Assembly: GCF_900005615.1 (NCBI RefSeq)
Contig: NZ_LN832562.1
Location: 558,001 to 622,000 of the forward strand
Direction: 5' to 3'
DNA: 64,000 nt
From: Paracoccus aminovorans
GTDB taxonomy: Bacteria > Pseudomonadota > Alphaproteobacteria > Rhodobacterales > Rhodobacteraceae
In this document: positions 8,149-14,898 of the stretch, in pieces
Position numbering within the stretch: position 1 is the stretch's first letter
Layout of the letters: each line of letters begins with the position of its first letter
Made by a program: the position numbers and the translations under genes
The notes under the pieces: generated by a model
What the model was told of the DNA's origin: nothing
What the model saw: the letters and a program-made list of their open reading frames with translations, nothing else
Databases searched by the model: none

Positions 8149-8761
8149 ATGGCAGACCACCTGAGATTTCGGCCCGCTGGGGCCAGAGGCGCTGCATCTG
8201 TGCATCGACATGCAGCGGCTGTTCGCCCCCGGCTCGCCCTGGGCGGTGCCCTGGATCGAAAACACCCGTCCCGCCGTCGCGGCCCTGGTCGCCGCGCTGC
8301 CCGAGCGCACGGTCTTCACCCGCTTCATCCCCCCGGAGGGCCAGGGCGCCGCGCCCGGCACCTGGGCGCGCTATTACGCCGAATGGCCCCAGATGCTGCG
8401 CGGGCGCCTGGACCGGGAATGGCTGGAGCTGCTGCCGGAACTGGCGCGGCACGTCCCGCCCGCGCGCGTGATCGACAAGCCGGTCTATTCGCCCTGGCAC
8501 GACGGCCGCCTGCACCGCTTCCTGCGCAGCGCCGGGATCAGCGCGCTGGCGATCTCGGGGGGCGAGACCGACATCTGCGTGCTGGCCACCGTGCTGGGCG
8601 CGGTGGATCTGGGCTATCGGGTGGTACTGGTCAGCGACGCGGTCTGTTCCTCGACCGACCGCGGCCACGACGCGGCGATGACGCTCTATCGCCAGCGGTT
8701 CTCGCAGCAGATCGAGGCCGCGCCGCTGGCCGAGGTCTTGGAGAGCTGGATTGCGGCATAG
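8149..8761 (+). pseudogene. isochorismatase-like cysteine hydrolase, interrupted by a 1-base frameshift near its start
   Basis: From ATG 8149 (with AGGGGC upstream) the frame reads MADHLRF and then loses homology. Skipping one C at about 8170 continues as GPLGPEALHLCIDMQRLF, a typical isochorismatase N-terminus with the catalytic Asp. The downstream frame runs intact to 8761 and contains VIDKPVYSPW (catalytic Lys) and GGETDICVLATVLGAVDLGY (catalytic Cys), so only one base separates it from an intact gene of about 203 residues. If the frameshift is real, translation could only begin at internal ATG 8210 (183 residues), losing the catalytic Asp strand. A sequencing error is equally possible. 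The perfect EcfG promoter before ATG 8149 supports that start. Confidence 0.75.
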
Positions 8762-8765
8762 AGGG

Positions 8766-8791
8766 GGAACAAACCCTGCCCCGGGCGGGTT
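8766..8791 (+). promoter_or_regulatory. EcfG-type promoter GGAAC-N17-GGTT
   Basis: GGAAC 8766-8770 and GGTT 8788-8791 with a 17-base spacer, 48 bp before the start of the small membrane protein gene. Confidence 0.6.
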
Positions 8792-8839
8792 TCCTCCTTG
8801 CCGCAGGCGAGGACCACCGACAAAAACAAGGAGCTTCCC

Positions 8840-9106
8840 ATGTCAGCACCCCGCACCAACATCGAAAAGCAGAAGCGTCACCATCTCGTGCCGATCATCG
8901 GCATCATCGCCGTCGTGCTGATCGCGCTGGCCGGGTTCCTGTGGTGGTTCGGCGACGAGACCAACGACCCCGAGATCCCGGGCCAGACCCCCGGTCCCGC
9001 GGACGAGATCGCCGCCCCGCCCGATGCGACCCCCGCACCCGCGCCCGACGCACCTGCAACCGACGCCGCCCCCGGCACCGCGACGGGCACCGGCCAGACG
9101 CAATAG
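8840..9106 (+). CDS. small single-pass membrane protein, unknown function
   Basis: An 88-residue protein; ATG 8840 has AAGGAG 9 bases upstream. A short basic N-terminus (TNIEKQKRHHL) precedes one hydrophobic segment (VPIIGIIAVVLIALAGFLWWF, about residues 14-34). The remaining 50 residues are rich in Pro, Ala, Thr and Asp and look disordered, probably on the periplasmic side (positive-inside rule). No family is recognised. An EcfG-type promoter precedes it. The gene at 9141 starts 34 bp after its stop without a promoter of its own, so the two may be one operon. Confidence 0.65.
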   Translation: MSAPRTNIEKQKRHHLVPIIGIIAVVLIALAGFLWWFGDETNDPEIPGQTPGPADEIAAPPDATPAPAPDAPATDAAPGTATGTGQTQ

Positions 9107-9140
9107 GTTCGCCAGTGCCGCTTTGACGAGGACCACGACG

Positions 9141-9890
9141 ATGGCGAACAGGAAAGCCGCCTCCTGCATCTCTCCGGCGGGGACCGGGCATTTCTACCGC
9201 AATGCGGATCTGCACGGCCTGCGGCTGGCGTTGTGGGAAGACGCGGGAAGCGGCTCGGTCGCGGCTTATCTGCGCGACGCCGGCGCCTGGGTCGAGGTAT
9301 TGATGAATCAGGCGTCGCATGTGCAATCTCCGGCGCTGCCGCCGATGATGGCGCGCTGCACCTTCTCGGCATTCTGGCCCGAGGACGACCGCGCCGGCAT
9401 CCGCTTCAGCGGCGTCGACGTCATGGCTGCGGCCCTGAACCCCTCGGGGCTGCTGGAGGTCGACGCGGCGGTGCTGAACCTGCGCCAGCCGACTCCGCTG
9501 GCGCAAAGCCTTCAGGCGGCCGGGATTCCCTTCGTCATGTTCGCCGACGAAACCGATCTTGGCTTGGGGCTCTATCCGCATGGCAGCTGCGTGCCCCGCA
9601 GCGATGGGCCCGAGGCGCTGGCCTCGGCCGTGCTGGTCCATACCGCGCTGTATCGCGCCGATCTGTGCTGCAGGCCCGACATGACGGTGACCGAGATGCT
9701 GCCGCGGCTGCGGGCGATGGCCCGCTTCCTGGTCCAGGACAAGGCGCTGGCGGACGATCTGGTGGCCCAGGCCATGGAACAGGCCATCGCCCTGCTGCCG
9801 CATCTGGATTGCGAGCGTGAAACCGGCGCGCTTCTGGTGCTGCTGATCGAGCGCATCTGGTGCCGGCAGAAACTGTCCCGCCCGAACTGA
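9141..9890 (+). CDS. pseudo-receiver / sigma-region-2-like protein
   Basis: A 249-residue soluble protein starting at ATG 9141. Residues about 25-170 resemble a response-regulator receiver: HGLRLALWEDAGSGSVAAYL (strand 1 with an acidic pair, helix 1), then EVDAAVLNLRQ where the phospho-acceptor Asp is replaced by Asn, then LQAAGIPFVMFAD (strand 4). Residues about 185-245 (MLPRLRAMARFLVQDKALAD, DLVAQAMEQAIALLPHLD) resemble region 2 of ECF sigma factors, without regions 2.4 and 4. Both matches are by eye. PhyR, the anti-anti-sigma factor of the general stress response, combines the same two modules in the reverse order with a phosphorylatable Asp. A regulatory role near NepR/EcfG is therefore plausible but unproven. 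Confidence 0.6.
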   Translation: MANRKAASCISPAGTGHFYRNADLHGLRLALWEDAGSGSVAAYLRDAGAWVEVLMNQASHVQSPALPPMMARCTFSAFWPEDDRAGIRFSGVDVMAAALNPSGLLEVDAAVLNLRQPTPLAQSLQAAGIPFVMFADETDLGLGLYPHGSCVPRSDGPEALASAVLVHTALYRADLCCRPDMTVTEMLPRLRAMARFLVQDKALADDLVAQAMEQAIALLPHLDCERETGALLVLLIERIWCRQKLSRPN

Positions 9891-9896
9891 TCCGCC

Positions 9897-10199
9897 TTAC
9901 GGCCGCAGCGCAAAGGCCAGCGCCGCCGCCAGCAGGACGGCAAGCACCAGCACCAGGACGATGGCTCGGGCCCAGCCCGGCCGCCGTTCGGCATCGGGCG
10001 ACGCTCTACCGCGCGCCCGTTCCGCCCGCCGCGCCAGATGCAGCTGTTCGGGACTGATCGGCGTGCCCGCGGCCTCGTCGTCGGTGCCAAGCGGCGCCGC
10101 CGCCGGGTCCGGGAAACAGACCTTGTCCCCGGTGCGGCCGGCGTCGATATCGTCCCGCAGGCTCAGAGGGTTCGCGGCGGTCTTGCGGGGCCTGGGCAT
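9897..10199 (-). CDS. small protein with C-terminal membrane anchor
   Basis: A 100-residue protein starting at ATG 10199, with AAGGACC upstream. The N-terminal two-thirds are hydrophilic (MPRPRKTAANPLSLRDDIDA, then a Pro/Ala-rich stretch and a basic SPEQLHLARRAERARGRA). One hydrophobic segment (ARAIVLVLVLAVLLAAALAF) ends four residues before the C-terminus, so it resembles a tail-anchored protein. No family is recognised. It is convergent with the gene at 9141 (stops 6 bp apart). Confidence 0.55.
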   Translation of the reverse strand: MPRPRKTAANPLSLRDDIDAGRTGDKVCFPDPAAAPLGTDDEAAGTPISPEQLHLARRAERARGRASPDAERRPGWARAIVLVLVLAVLLAAALAFALRP

Positions 10200-10219
10200 G
10201 TTCGGGTCCTTCCGTTGGG

Positions 10220-10243
10220 AAAGAGGGCCTTGCGGCCCCCTTT
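10220..10243 (-). terminator. intrinsic terminator after the KGG ORF
   Basis: On the minus strand a GGGCC-GCAA-GGCCC stem-loop, flanked by an A-rich tract and followed by TCTTT, lies 13 bp past the stop of the KGG ORF. It separates that gene from the gene starting at 10199. Confidence 0.65.
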
Positions 10244-10255
10244 CGTCACCTGGCG

Positions 10256-10966
10256 TCAACGGCGCCCGCGCGAGGAGTAACGGCGGTCGTCGTCGTCATC
10301 GTCGCGGCGGTGATCCCAGCCGCGGCGCGCCGCCTCGGCATGGCCGCGGGAATCGCCGAACCAGCCGCCCTGGCCGCGGTCGCGGGAATAGTCGTCGTCC
10401 CGGTCGCGCGAGGAATAGCTGCGGCGGTCGTCGTCGTCGCGGCGCGACGAGGCATAGCGGCGATCATCGTCGTCATCCCGGCGCGAGGAACGCCCGCGCG
10501 AGGAATAGCGGTCGTCGTCATCGTCGCGGCGATGGTCCCAGCCGCGGCGTGCCGCCTCGGCGTGACCTTCGGAATCGCCGAACCAGCCGCCCTGACTGCG
10601 GTCGCGGGAATAGTCGTCGTCCCGGCCGCGCGAGGAATAGCTGCGGCGGTCGTCGTCGTCGCGGCGCGACGAGGCATAGCGGCGATCATCGTCGTCATCC
10701 CGGCGCGAGGAGCGCCCGCGCGAGGCATAGCGGTCGTCGTCGCGGTCGCTGGTGAAGCGGCCGCGGCTGTCGCGGTCGCGGTCGTCGTCATAGCGCGAGC
10801 GGCTGCCGCGGTCGTCGTCGCGGCTGCTGGTGAAGCGACCCCGGCTGTCGCGGTCGCGGTCGTCGTCGTAGCGACCCGACCCCCGGCCGCCGCGGCCACT
10901 GTCGTCGTCATCGCTGACGAAACGTCCGCGTTCGTCGCGTTCAGGCATGTTCGAGTTCCTCGGCAT
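10256..10966 (-). CDS. KGG-repeat low-complexity stress protein (internal start)
   Basis: The downstream product predicted from ATG 10966: 236 residues, RBS AGGAGGAAATC directly upstream. It opens with DERGRFVSDDD, continues with two RYDDDRDRDSRGRFTS blocks, then two tandem 74-residue units that each end in GGWFGDS.GHAEAARRGWDHRR. The WFGD/GHAEAARRGW motif is that of KGG (con-10-like) stress-induced proteins. Composition is extremely polar and probably disordered, with alternating acidic and basic patches. The stronger RBS suggests it is made independently of the upstream hemerythrin-like part. Confidence 0.6.
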   Translation of the reverse strand: MPRNSNMPERDERGRFVSDDDDSGRGGRGSGRYDDDRDRDSRGRFTSSRDDDRGSRSRYDDDRDRDSRGRFTSDRDDDRYASRGRSSRRDDDDDRRYASSRRDDDDRRSYSSRGRDDDYSRDRSQGGWFGDSEGHAEAARRGWDHRRDDDDDRYSSRGRSSRRDDDDDRRYASSRRDDDDRRSYSSRDRDDDYSRDRGQGGWFGDSRGHAEAARRGWDHRRDDDDDDRRYSSRGRR

Positions 10967-11596
10967 GATTTCCTCCTGATTTGCCATGAGGTGCCGCAGT
11001 TGCGGCCTTGCATCGCCGTCCCGGTCGGACGGCGCCGTCATGCAGGCGCGGATGCGCCTGCCCAGGGCGGCGGGTTCCACCCCGGCCGCCTTGGCCTTGG
11101 CGAAAAGGCCGTTGCGCGGCTTCTCCTCGCGTTCGATGATGTCTCCGATCAGCCGGGCCGCGACGCGCAGCGCCGCCAGTTCCAGCGGCCCGTCCAGGTG
11201 CCGATCCGCCCGCCCGAGCAGGAAGGACACCAGGTCGGTGTCGATGGCGATCTCGGCCAGCAGCGGGAATTCCTGCAGCCCGGCCTGCACCGAGGCGTCA
11301 TGGACCAGGCCATGCGCCTCGGCATGTCTGCTCCAGGCCTCGGCCAGCCGCGGCAGCAGGTTCTCGGCCGCATCGCCGTCGGCGATGTTCGCGCATTCCC
11401 CCAGAAGCGCCCGCAGGGCCTTGTGATGCTCGCGCAATTGCGCAAAGCCGTCGCCTTCGGTCCCGGTCTTGTCCTGCCCGGTCCCTGCGGCGGCAGCGGT
11501 GCCGGTCACGACCGTCTCGTCCTCCGGCTGGCCCGCATCGGCCGGCTCATCCTGGTCCTGGGCCTTGTTTCTCGATGGTTCGGTGTCACGCGCCAT
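10256..11596 (-). CDS. hemerythrin-like domain fused in frame to a KGG-repeat stress protein
   Basis: One uninterrupted frame of 446 residues from ATG 11596 (GGAGGCAAGCTC before it). Residues about 45-200 look like a hemerythrin-type helical bundle (FAQLREHHKALRALL, SRHAEAHGLVHD, ERE), which would bind a di-iron centre. After about residue 210 the frame runs without a stop into a highly charged R/D/S/Y/G protein. That protein begins MPRNSNMPERDERGRF and has its own ATG at 10966 with a strong AGGAGG site, so a separate 236-residue product is likely. The C-terminal part has two copies of GGWFGDS.GHAEAARRGW, the KGG-type stress motif. Two adjacent genes that lost the stop between them, or a real fusion, both fit. 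An EcfG-type promoter lies upstream. Confidence 0.6.
   Translation of the reverse strand: MARDTEPSRNKAQDQDEPADAGQPEDETVVTGTAAAAGTGQDKTGTEGDGFAQLREHHKALRALLGECANIADGDAAENLLPRLAEAWSRHAEAHGLVHDASVQAGLQEFPLLAEIAIDTDLVSFLLGRADRHLDGPLELAALRVAARLIGDIIEREEKPRNGLFAKAKAAGVEPAALGRRIRACMTAPSDRDGDARPQLRHLMANQEEIMPRNSNMPERDERGRFVSDDDDSGRGGRGSGRYDDDRDRDSRGRFTSSRDDDRGSRSRYDDDRDRDSRGRFTSDRDDDRYASRGRSSRRDDDDDRRYASSRRDDDDRRSYSSRGRDDDYSRDRSQGGWFGDSEGHAEAARRGWDHRRDDDDDRYSSRGRSSRRDDDDDRRYASSRRDDDDRRSYSSRDRDDDYSRDRGQGGWFGDSRGHAEAARRGWDHRRDDDDDDRRYSSRGRR
10284..10727. repeat. two tandem copies of a 222-bp in-frame repeat
   Basis: The same sequence block recurs with a period of 222 bp: AATCGCCGAACCAGCC begins at 10351 and again at 10573. 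222 bp is 74 codons, so the protein frame is kept. The copies differ at scattered positions, e.g. DSRGHAEA against DSEGHAEA. Boundaries are approximate because the flanks are also GTC/CGG-rich. Confidence 0.75.
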
Positions 11597-11625
11597 GAGC
11601 TTGCCTCCATGCTGTGGGGCCGATG

Positions 11626-11650
11626 AACCGGCGCCGGCATGGAATGTTCC
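11626..11650 (-). promoter_or_regulatory. EcfG-type promoter GGAAC-N16-GGTT
   Basis: On the minus strand GGAAC (11650-11646), 16-base spacer, GGTT (11629-11626), 29 bp before ATG 11596 of the hemerythrin/KGG ORF. Confidence 0.65.
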
Positions 11651-11875
11651 CGAAGAAGATCGCGCATCGGCGCGGATCCCCGCTTGCGGCCCCGTCGCCC
11701 TGCCGCCGCGGCGTCGGTCCGAAGCGGACAAATCGCTGGAAATGCCGCGAAATCCCGGCATCGCCCGAATGTGAGCGGGATTGACTGCAACACTGACCGA
11801 ATATTCCGGTTGGCAAGACTCGCCAATCCGCGCGGTTCGATTAAGATATATCAAGTCCACGAAAAGGAGTCCCTG

Positions 11876-12049
11876 ATGGCCAACAGCGAAAGCGGCCCGG
11901 TTGTCGATCCAGAGCTCGACAAGGCACTGTCCGAGCTGCTGGCGCAGACGGAAAAAGAGCCCATCTCGCCGCGCCTGCGCGAGTTGGCGAAGCGTCTGGA
12001 ATCGGCGCTAGACGATGCCCGGCAGCGCCGGAGCGGCCCGACCCGCTGA
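11876..12049 (+). CDS. nepR: NepR-type anti-sigma factor
   Basis: A 57-residue protein; ATG 11876 has AAAAGGAG 7 bases upstream. Its sequence (LDKALSELLAQTEKEPISPR, then LRELAKRLESALDDA) matches the NepR family, whose two helices clamp the EcfG sigma factor. Under stress, phosphorylated PhyR normally removes NepR from EcfG. The gene lies 95 bp upstream of the EcfG sigma gene in the same direction, the usual arrangement of the alphaproteobacterial general stress locus. No consensus EcfG promoter is seen before it, so it may have a housekeeping promoter. Confidence 0.85.
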   Translation: MANSESGPVVDPELDKALSELLAQTEKEPISPRLRELAKRLESALDDARQRRSGPTR

Positions 12050-12085
12050 GCCGGCTCCGTTTTCCGCCGCCGGAATTATTTTCGC

Positions 12086-12110
12086 GGAACCTTCTTTCCT
12101 GCCCGGCATT
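12086..12110 (+). promoter_or_regulatory. possible EcfG autoregulatory promoter GGAAC-N16-CATT
   Basis: GGAAC 12086-12090, 16-base spacer, CATT 12107-12110, 35 bp before the sigma factor ATG. The -35 is perfect and the -10 has one mismatch. Confidence 0.4.
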
Positions 12111-12144
12111 GAGTCCGCAGCGGCCATGGGGGAGCAGGACTGTC

Positions 12145-12618
12145 ATGTCGGACGACATACTCGGACACATTCCAGCGCTCCGAGCCTATGCGCGTGCCTT
12201 GTGCAAATCCCATCCGGATGCCGAGGACTTGGTTCAGGAAACCTTGCTGCGCGCCATCGAAAACGCCCATCGCTATCAGCCAGGCACCAATATGCGCGCC
12301 TGGCTTTTTACCATCATGCGCAACCGTTTCTTCACCAACTGCCACAAGGCCGCGCGCGAGCGCACCGGGTCGGCGGACTGCGCCTCGCTGGTGCCGCAGG
12401 TCAAGGCGGATCAGGAGTGGCACCTGCAGGCCAACGAACTGAAGGCCGCCCTGGCCGAGATGCCCGCGCATTACCGCGAGGCGATCATCCTGGTCGGGGC
12501 GCTGGGGGAAAGCTATCAGGACGCGGCGCGAATTCTCGACTGCGACATCGGCACCATCAAGAGCCGGGTGAACCGCGCCCGCAACATGCTGCGCAAGGTG
12601 CTGGAACCGGCCTTCTGA
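12145..12618 (+). CDS. ecfG: EcfG-type general stress sigma factor
   Basis: A 157-residue ECF sigma factor. ATG 12145 has GGGGGAGCAGG upstream. Region 2 is clear (HPDAEDLVQETLLRAIE, then GTNMRAWLFTIMRNRFF), as is region 4 (MPAHYREAIILVGALGESYQ, then an HTH ending in IGTIKSRVNRARNML). The preceding NepR gene identifies it as EcfG rather than another ECF factor. EcfG directs RNA polymerase to GGAAC-N16/17-CGTT promoters; twelve further sites of this kind flank stress genes on both sides. It should therefore be the master regulator of the 4-18 kb island, controlled by NepR. Confidence 0.88.
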   Translation: MSDDILGHIPALRAYARALCKSHPDAEDLVQETLLRAIENAHRYQPGTNMRAWLFTIMRNRFFTNCHKAARERTGSADCASLVPQVKADQEWHLQANELKAALAEMPAHYREAIILVGALGESYQDAARILDCDIGTIKSRVNRARNMLRKVLEPAF

Positions 12619-12652
12619 CTCGGGACGGTCGCAACCGCAGCGACAACGGGAG

Positions 12653-12683
12653 AAAGGCCCCGCCCGGACCGGGCGGGGCCTTT
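12653..12683. terminator. bidirectional intrinsic terminator
   Basis: A perfect 13-bp inverted repeat (AAAGGCCCCGCCC, 5-base loop, GGGCGGGGCCTTT) lies between the convergent ecfG and DUF892 genes. A-run and T-run flanks let it work in both directions. Confidence 0.85.
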
Positions 12684-12687
12684 CCAG

Positions 12688-13179
12688 TCAGCCGGCGGCC
12701 TCGGCGTTCGCTTCGCTCTCGGCGATGTCGGTCAGCAGTTCGTCGGTCGAGGATTCCTCCTCCAGCGTCTGTTCGAGCAGCGCCACCGCCTCTTTCAGGC
12801 CCAACTGCTTGGCCCATTGCCGCAGCGTGCCGTAGCGGGCGATCTCGTAATGCTCGACTGCCTGGGCGGCGGCGATCAGGCCGGCGTCCAGCGCCGGGGC
12901 GCCCTTGAAAGCCTCCATCACCTCTTCGCCCTCTTCGATGATGCCGTCGATGGCGTGGCAGGTCTTGCCGCGCGCGGGCTTGCCCAGGATCTCGAACACC
13001 TGCTGCAGCCTTTCGATCTGGCCCTGGGTCTGGTCGCGATGGGTCTCGAAGGCCTCGCGCAGGCGTTCGGACTGGGCGCCGCGGGCCATCTTGGGCAGCG
13101 CCTTCAGGATCTGCCGCTCGGCATAGTAGATGTCTTTCAGCGTGTCGTGGAAAAGATCGTCGAGGACCTTGTCGGGCAT
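12688..13179 (-). CDS. DUF892 (YciE/YciF) ferritin-like stress protein
   Basis: A 163-residue helical protein; ATG 13179 has GGAAGGAGACC upstream. It begins MPDKVLDDLFHDTLKDIYYAE and contains AERQILKALPKMA, the DUF892 signature. It also has EEGEEVMEAF, AVEHYEIARYGTLRQWAKQLG and LLEQTLEEESSTDELLTDIA, which supply the Glu/His ligands of a four-helix ferritin-like bundle. Family members bind a di-metal centre; E. coli YciF is stress-induced with unknown reaction. The promoter at 13242-13266 is of EcfG type and back-to-back with that of the neighbouring operon. Confidence 0.88.
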   Translation of the reverse strand: MPDKVLDDLFHDTLKDIYYAERQILKALPKMARGAQSERLREAFETHRDQTQGQIERLQQVFEILGKPARGKTCHAIDGIIEEGEEVMEAFKGAPALDAGLIAAAQAVEHYEIARYGTLRQWAKQLGLKEAVALLEQTLEEESSTDELLTDIAESEANAEAAG

Positions 13180-13241
13180 CGGGGGTCTCCTTCCGGGATG
13201 AGCCGGCCTTCGGCGGCCGGGATCGGGTTGCGGGAGCGGTG

Positions 13242-13266
13242 AACCGCAAGCGCCGGCAAATGTTCC
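13242..13266 (-). promoter_or_regulatory. EcfG-type promoter GGAAC-N16-GGTT (divergent pair)
   Basis: On the minus strand GGAAC (13266-13262), 16-base spacer, GGTT (13245-13242), upstream of the DUF892 gene. Its -35 is separated by two bases from the -35 of the opposite promoter at 13269, forming the palindrome TGTTCCCGGGAACA. Confidence 0.75.
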
Positions 13267-13268
13267 CG

Positions 13269-13293
13269 GGAACAAAGCGCGCTGCCGGCGGTT
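13269..13293 (+). promoter_or_regulatory. EcfG-type promoter GGAAC-N16-GGTT (divergent pair)
   Basis: GGAAC 13269-13273, 16-base spacer, GGTT 13290-13293, 30 bp before ATG 13323. It is the other half of the back-to-back pair. Confidence 0.75.
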
Positions 13294-13322
13294 CGCCCTT
13301 CAAGCGAAAAGGAGGACCCGAC

Positions 13323-14033
13323 ATGACCCGTCCCATCGCCATGGCCCGCTTCGACCTGGGCTGGCCGCTGGCCGGCGCCTTTGCGACCGTGCTGTCGGGG
13401 CTGGTGCTGGGCGCGCTGGCCGCCGCCCGCGGCCTTCCGGCCTGGGCGCCGCTGAACGCCACCACCCATGCCCTTTATGGTCCCGAGGTGACGCGGACGG
13501 CGCTGGATCTCGGCCATACCGGGCTGGGCGCGGCGATCCATGTCGCCGCCTGTTTCTTCTGGTCGGCGGTGGCGGTGCTGCTGATCCGCCGCGCACCCCG
13601 CGGCGGCAGCGGCTTGGCCTGGATCGCCGGGCTGGGCACCGCCACCATGGCCGGCCTGGTCGATTACGGCCTGCTGCCCGCACGGCTGAGCCCGGGCTGG
13701 GAGCTGGTGCTGCCGCCTCTGGGTGTGGCGGCCGGGCTGGCGGCGATGGGCGTGGGCATGGCACTGGGGCTGATGGCGGCCGCCGCCCTTGGCCGCGATC
13801 GGGTCGATGCGGCACCGCGTCCTCGCACCGCGCCGAACACCGGCACGGCGGCGCCGCGGCTCGAGCCGCCGCCCTCGCCCGTCGAGCAGCTGCGGCACCC
13901 GGCGCCGCATGTGCTGGACCAGCGCCAGCAACGCATCGACCCGGCGGATGTGGTGACCGAGGACCCGAACCGGCTGGGCAACGGCATGAAGCAGCCCGGC
14001 GATCCCGAAACCGACGAAAGGCCCGACCGATGA
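13323..14033 (+). CDS. stress-island membrane protein with cytoplasmic tail
   Basis: A 236-residue protein. ATG 13323 has AAAAGGAGGACCC directly upstream. The first 160 residues hold about four hydrophobic segments (WPLAGAFATVLSGLVLGALAA; IHVAACFFWSAVAVLLI; LAWIAGLGTATMAGLVDYGLL; LVLPPLGVAAGLAAMGVGMAL). The last 75 residues are hydrophilic and end in DPADVVTEDPNRLGNGMKQ-type sequence. No known family is recognised. It is the first gene of an operon with the SDR gene, which overlaps it by four bases (ATGA). Confidence 0.6.
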   Translation: MTRPIAMARFDLGWPLAGAFATVLSGLVLGALAAARGLPAWAPLNATTHALYGPEVTRTALDLGHTGLGAAIHVAACFFWSAVAVLLIRRAPRGGSGLAWIAGLGTATMAGLVDYGLLPARLSPGWELVLPPLGVAAGLAAMGVGMALGLMAAAALGRDRVDAAPRPRTAPNTGTAAPRLEPPPSPVEQLRHPAPHVLDQRQQRIDPADVVTEDPNRLGNGMKQPGDPETDERPDR

Positions 14034-14887
14034 CCGATTACCCGAAGCCGCCCTTTCCGAAACAGGAACAATCCCTGCCCGGCAGCTTTCAGAAGATGGA
14101 CCCGCGCCCCGACCACGGCGAGGACAGCTGGAAGGGCGCCGGCCGGCTGCAAGGCAAGGTCGCGCTGATCACCGGCGGCGACAGCGGCATCGGCCGCGCC
14201 GTGGCCATCGCCTATGCCCGCGAGGGCGCCGACTTGGCGCTGTCCTGGCTGAACGAGACCGCCGATGCCGCCAGCACCGCCGAACTGGTGCGAAACGCCG
14301 GCCGCGAATGCCTGTCCCTGCCCGGCGACATCGCCGACCCGGCCCATTGCCGCAAGCTGGTCGCCGAGGTGGTCGAACGCTTCGGCCGCATCGACATCCT
14401 GGTCAACAACGCCGCGCATCAGGCGCTGTTCGACAGCATCGAGCAGATCCCGGACGAGGAATGGCGCCGCACCTTCGCGGTCAATATCGACGCGATGTTC
14501 CACCTGACCAAGGCGGCGGTGCCGCATATGCCGGAAGGATCGGCGATCATCAACACGGCCTCGATCAACGCCGACAAGCCCAATCCCAAGCTGCTGGCCT
14601 ATGCCACCACCAAGGGCGCGATCCAGAACTTCACCACCGGACTGGCGCAGATGCTGGCCGAACGCGGCATCCGGGTCAACGCGGTGGCGCCGGGGCCGGT
14701 CTGGACGCCGCTGATCCCGGCCAGCATGTCGCCCGACGAGGTGGCGAAGTTCGGCCAGAACTATCCGATGAAGCGGCCGGCGCAGCCGGTCGAGCTGGCC
14801 TCGGCCTATGTCATGCTGGCCGAGCCGATGTCGAGCTATGTCTCGGGCGCCACCATCGCCGTCACCGGCGGCGCGCCGATGATCTGA
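14030..14887 (+). CDS. SDR-family oxidoreductase (YghA-like)
   Basis: A 285-residue short-chain dehydrogenase. Its ATG 14030 overlaps the upstream stop. An extended N-terminus (KPPFPKQEQSLPGSFQKMDP, RPDHGEDSWKG), typical of the YghA/stress SDR group, precedes the Rossmann nucleotide-binding motif TGGDSGIGRA. NNAA, the catalytic Ser in NTASINA, and the Tyr and Lys in YATTKGA follow, so the active site is complete. The C-terminal PGPVWTPLIP and YVSGATIAVTGGAPMI also fit. It uses NAD(P)H; the aldehyde or ketone substrate is unknown. Its place in an EcfG-driven operon suggests detoxification of reactive carbonyls, by inference. Confidence 0.88.
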   Translation: MTDYPKPPFPKQEQSLPGSFQKMDPRPDHGEDSWKGAGRLQGKVALITGGDSGIGRAVAIAYAREGADLALSWLNETADAASTAELVRNAGRECLSLPGDIADPAHCRKLVAEVVERFGRIDILVNNAAHQALFDSIEQIPDEEWRRTFAVNIDAMFHLTKAAVPHMPEGSAIINTASINADKPNPKLLAYATTKGAIQNFTTGLAQMLAERGIRVNAVAPGPVWTPLIPASMSPDEVAKFGQNYPMKRPAQPVELASAYVMLAEPMSSYVSGATIAVTGGAPMI

Positions 14888-14898
14888 AGGAGGGAAAC

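Noticed and set aside
10284..10950. CRISPR-like repeat array
   Set aside because: Repeats are 222 bp, coding, in frame and without unique spacers; they encode a low-complexity protein.
11639..11875. EcfG promoter directly before nepR
   Set aside because: No GGAAC with a correctly spaced GTT was found on the plus strand; only weak partial matches.
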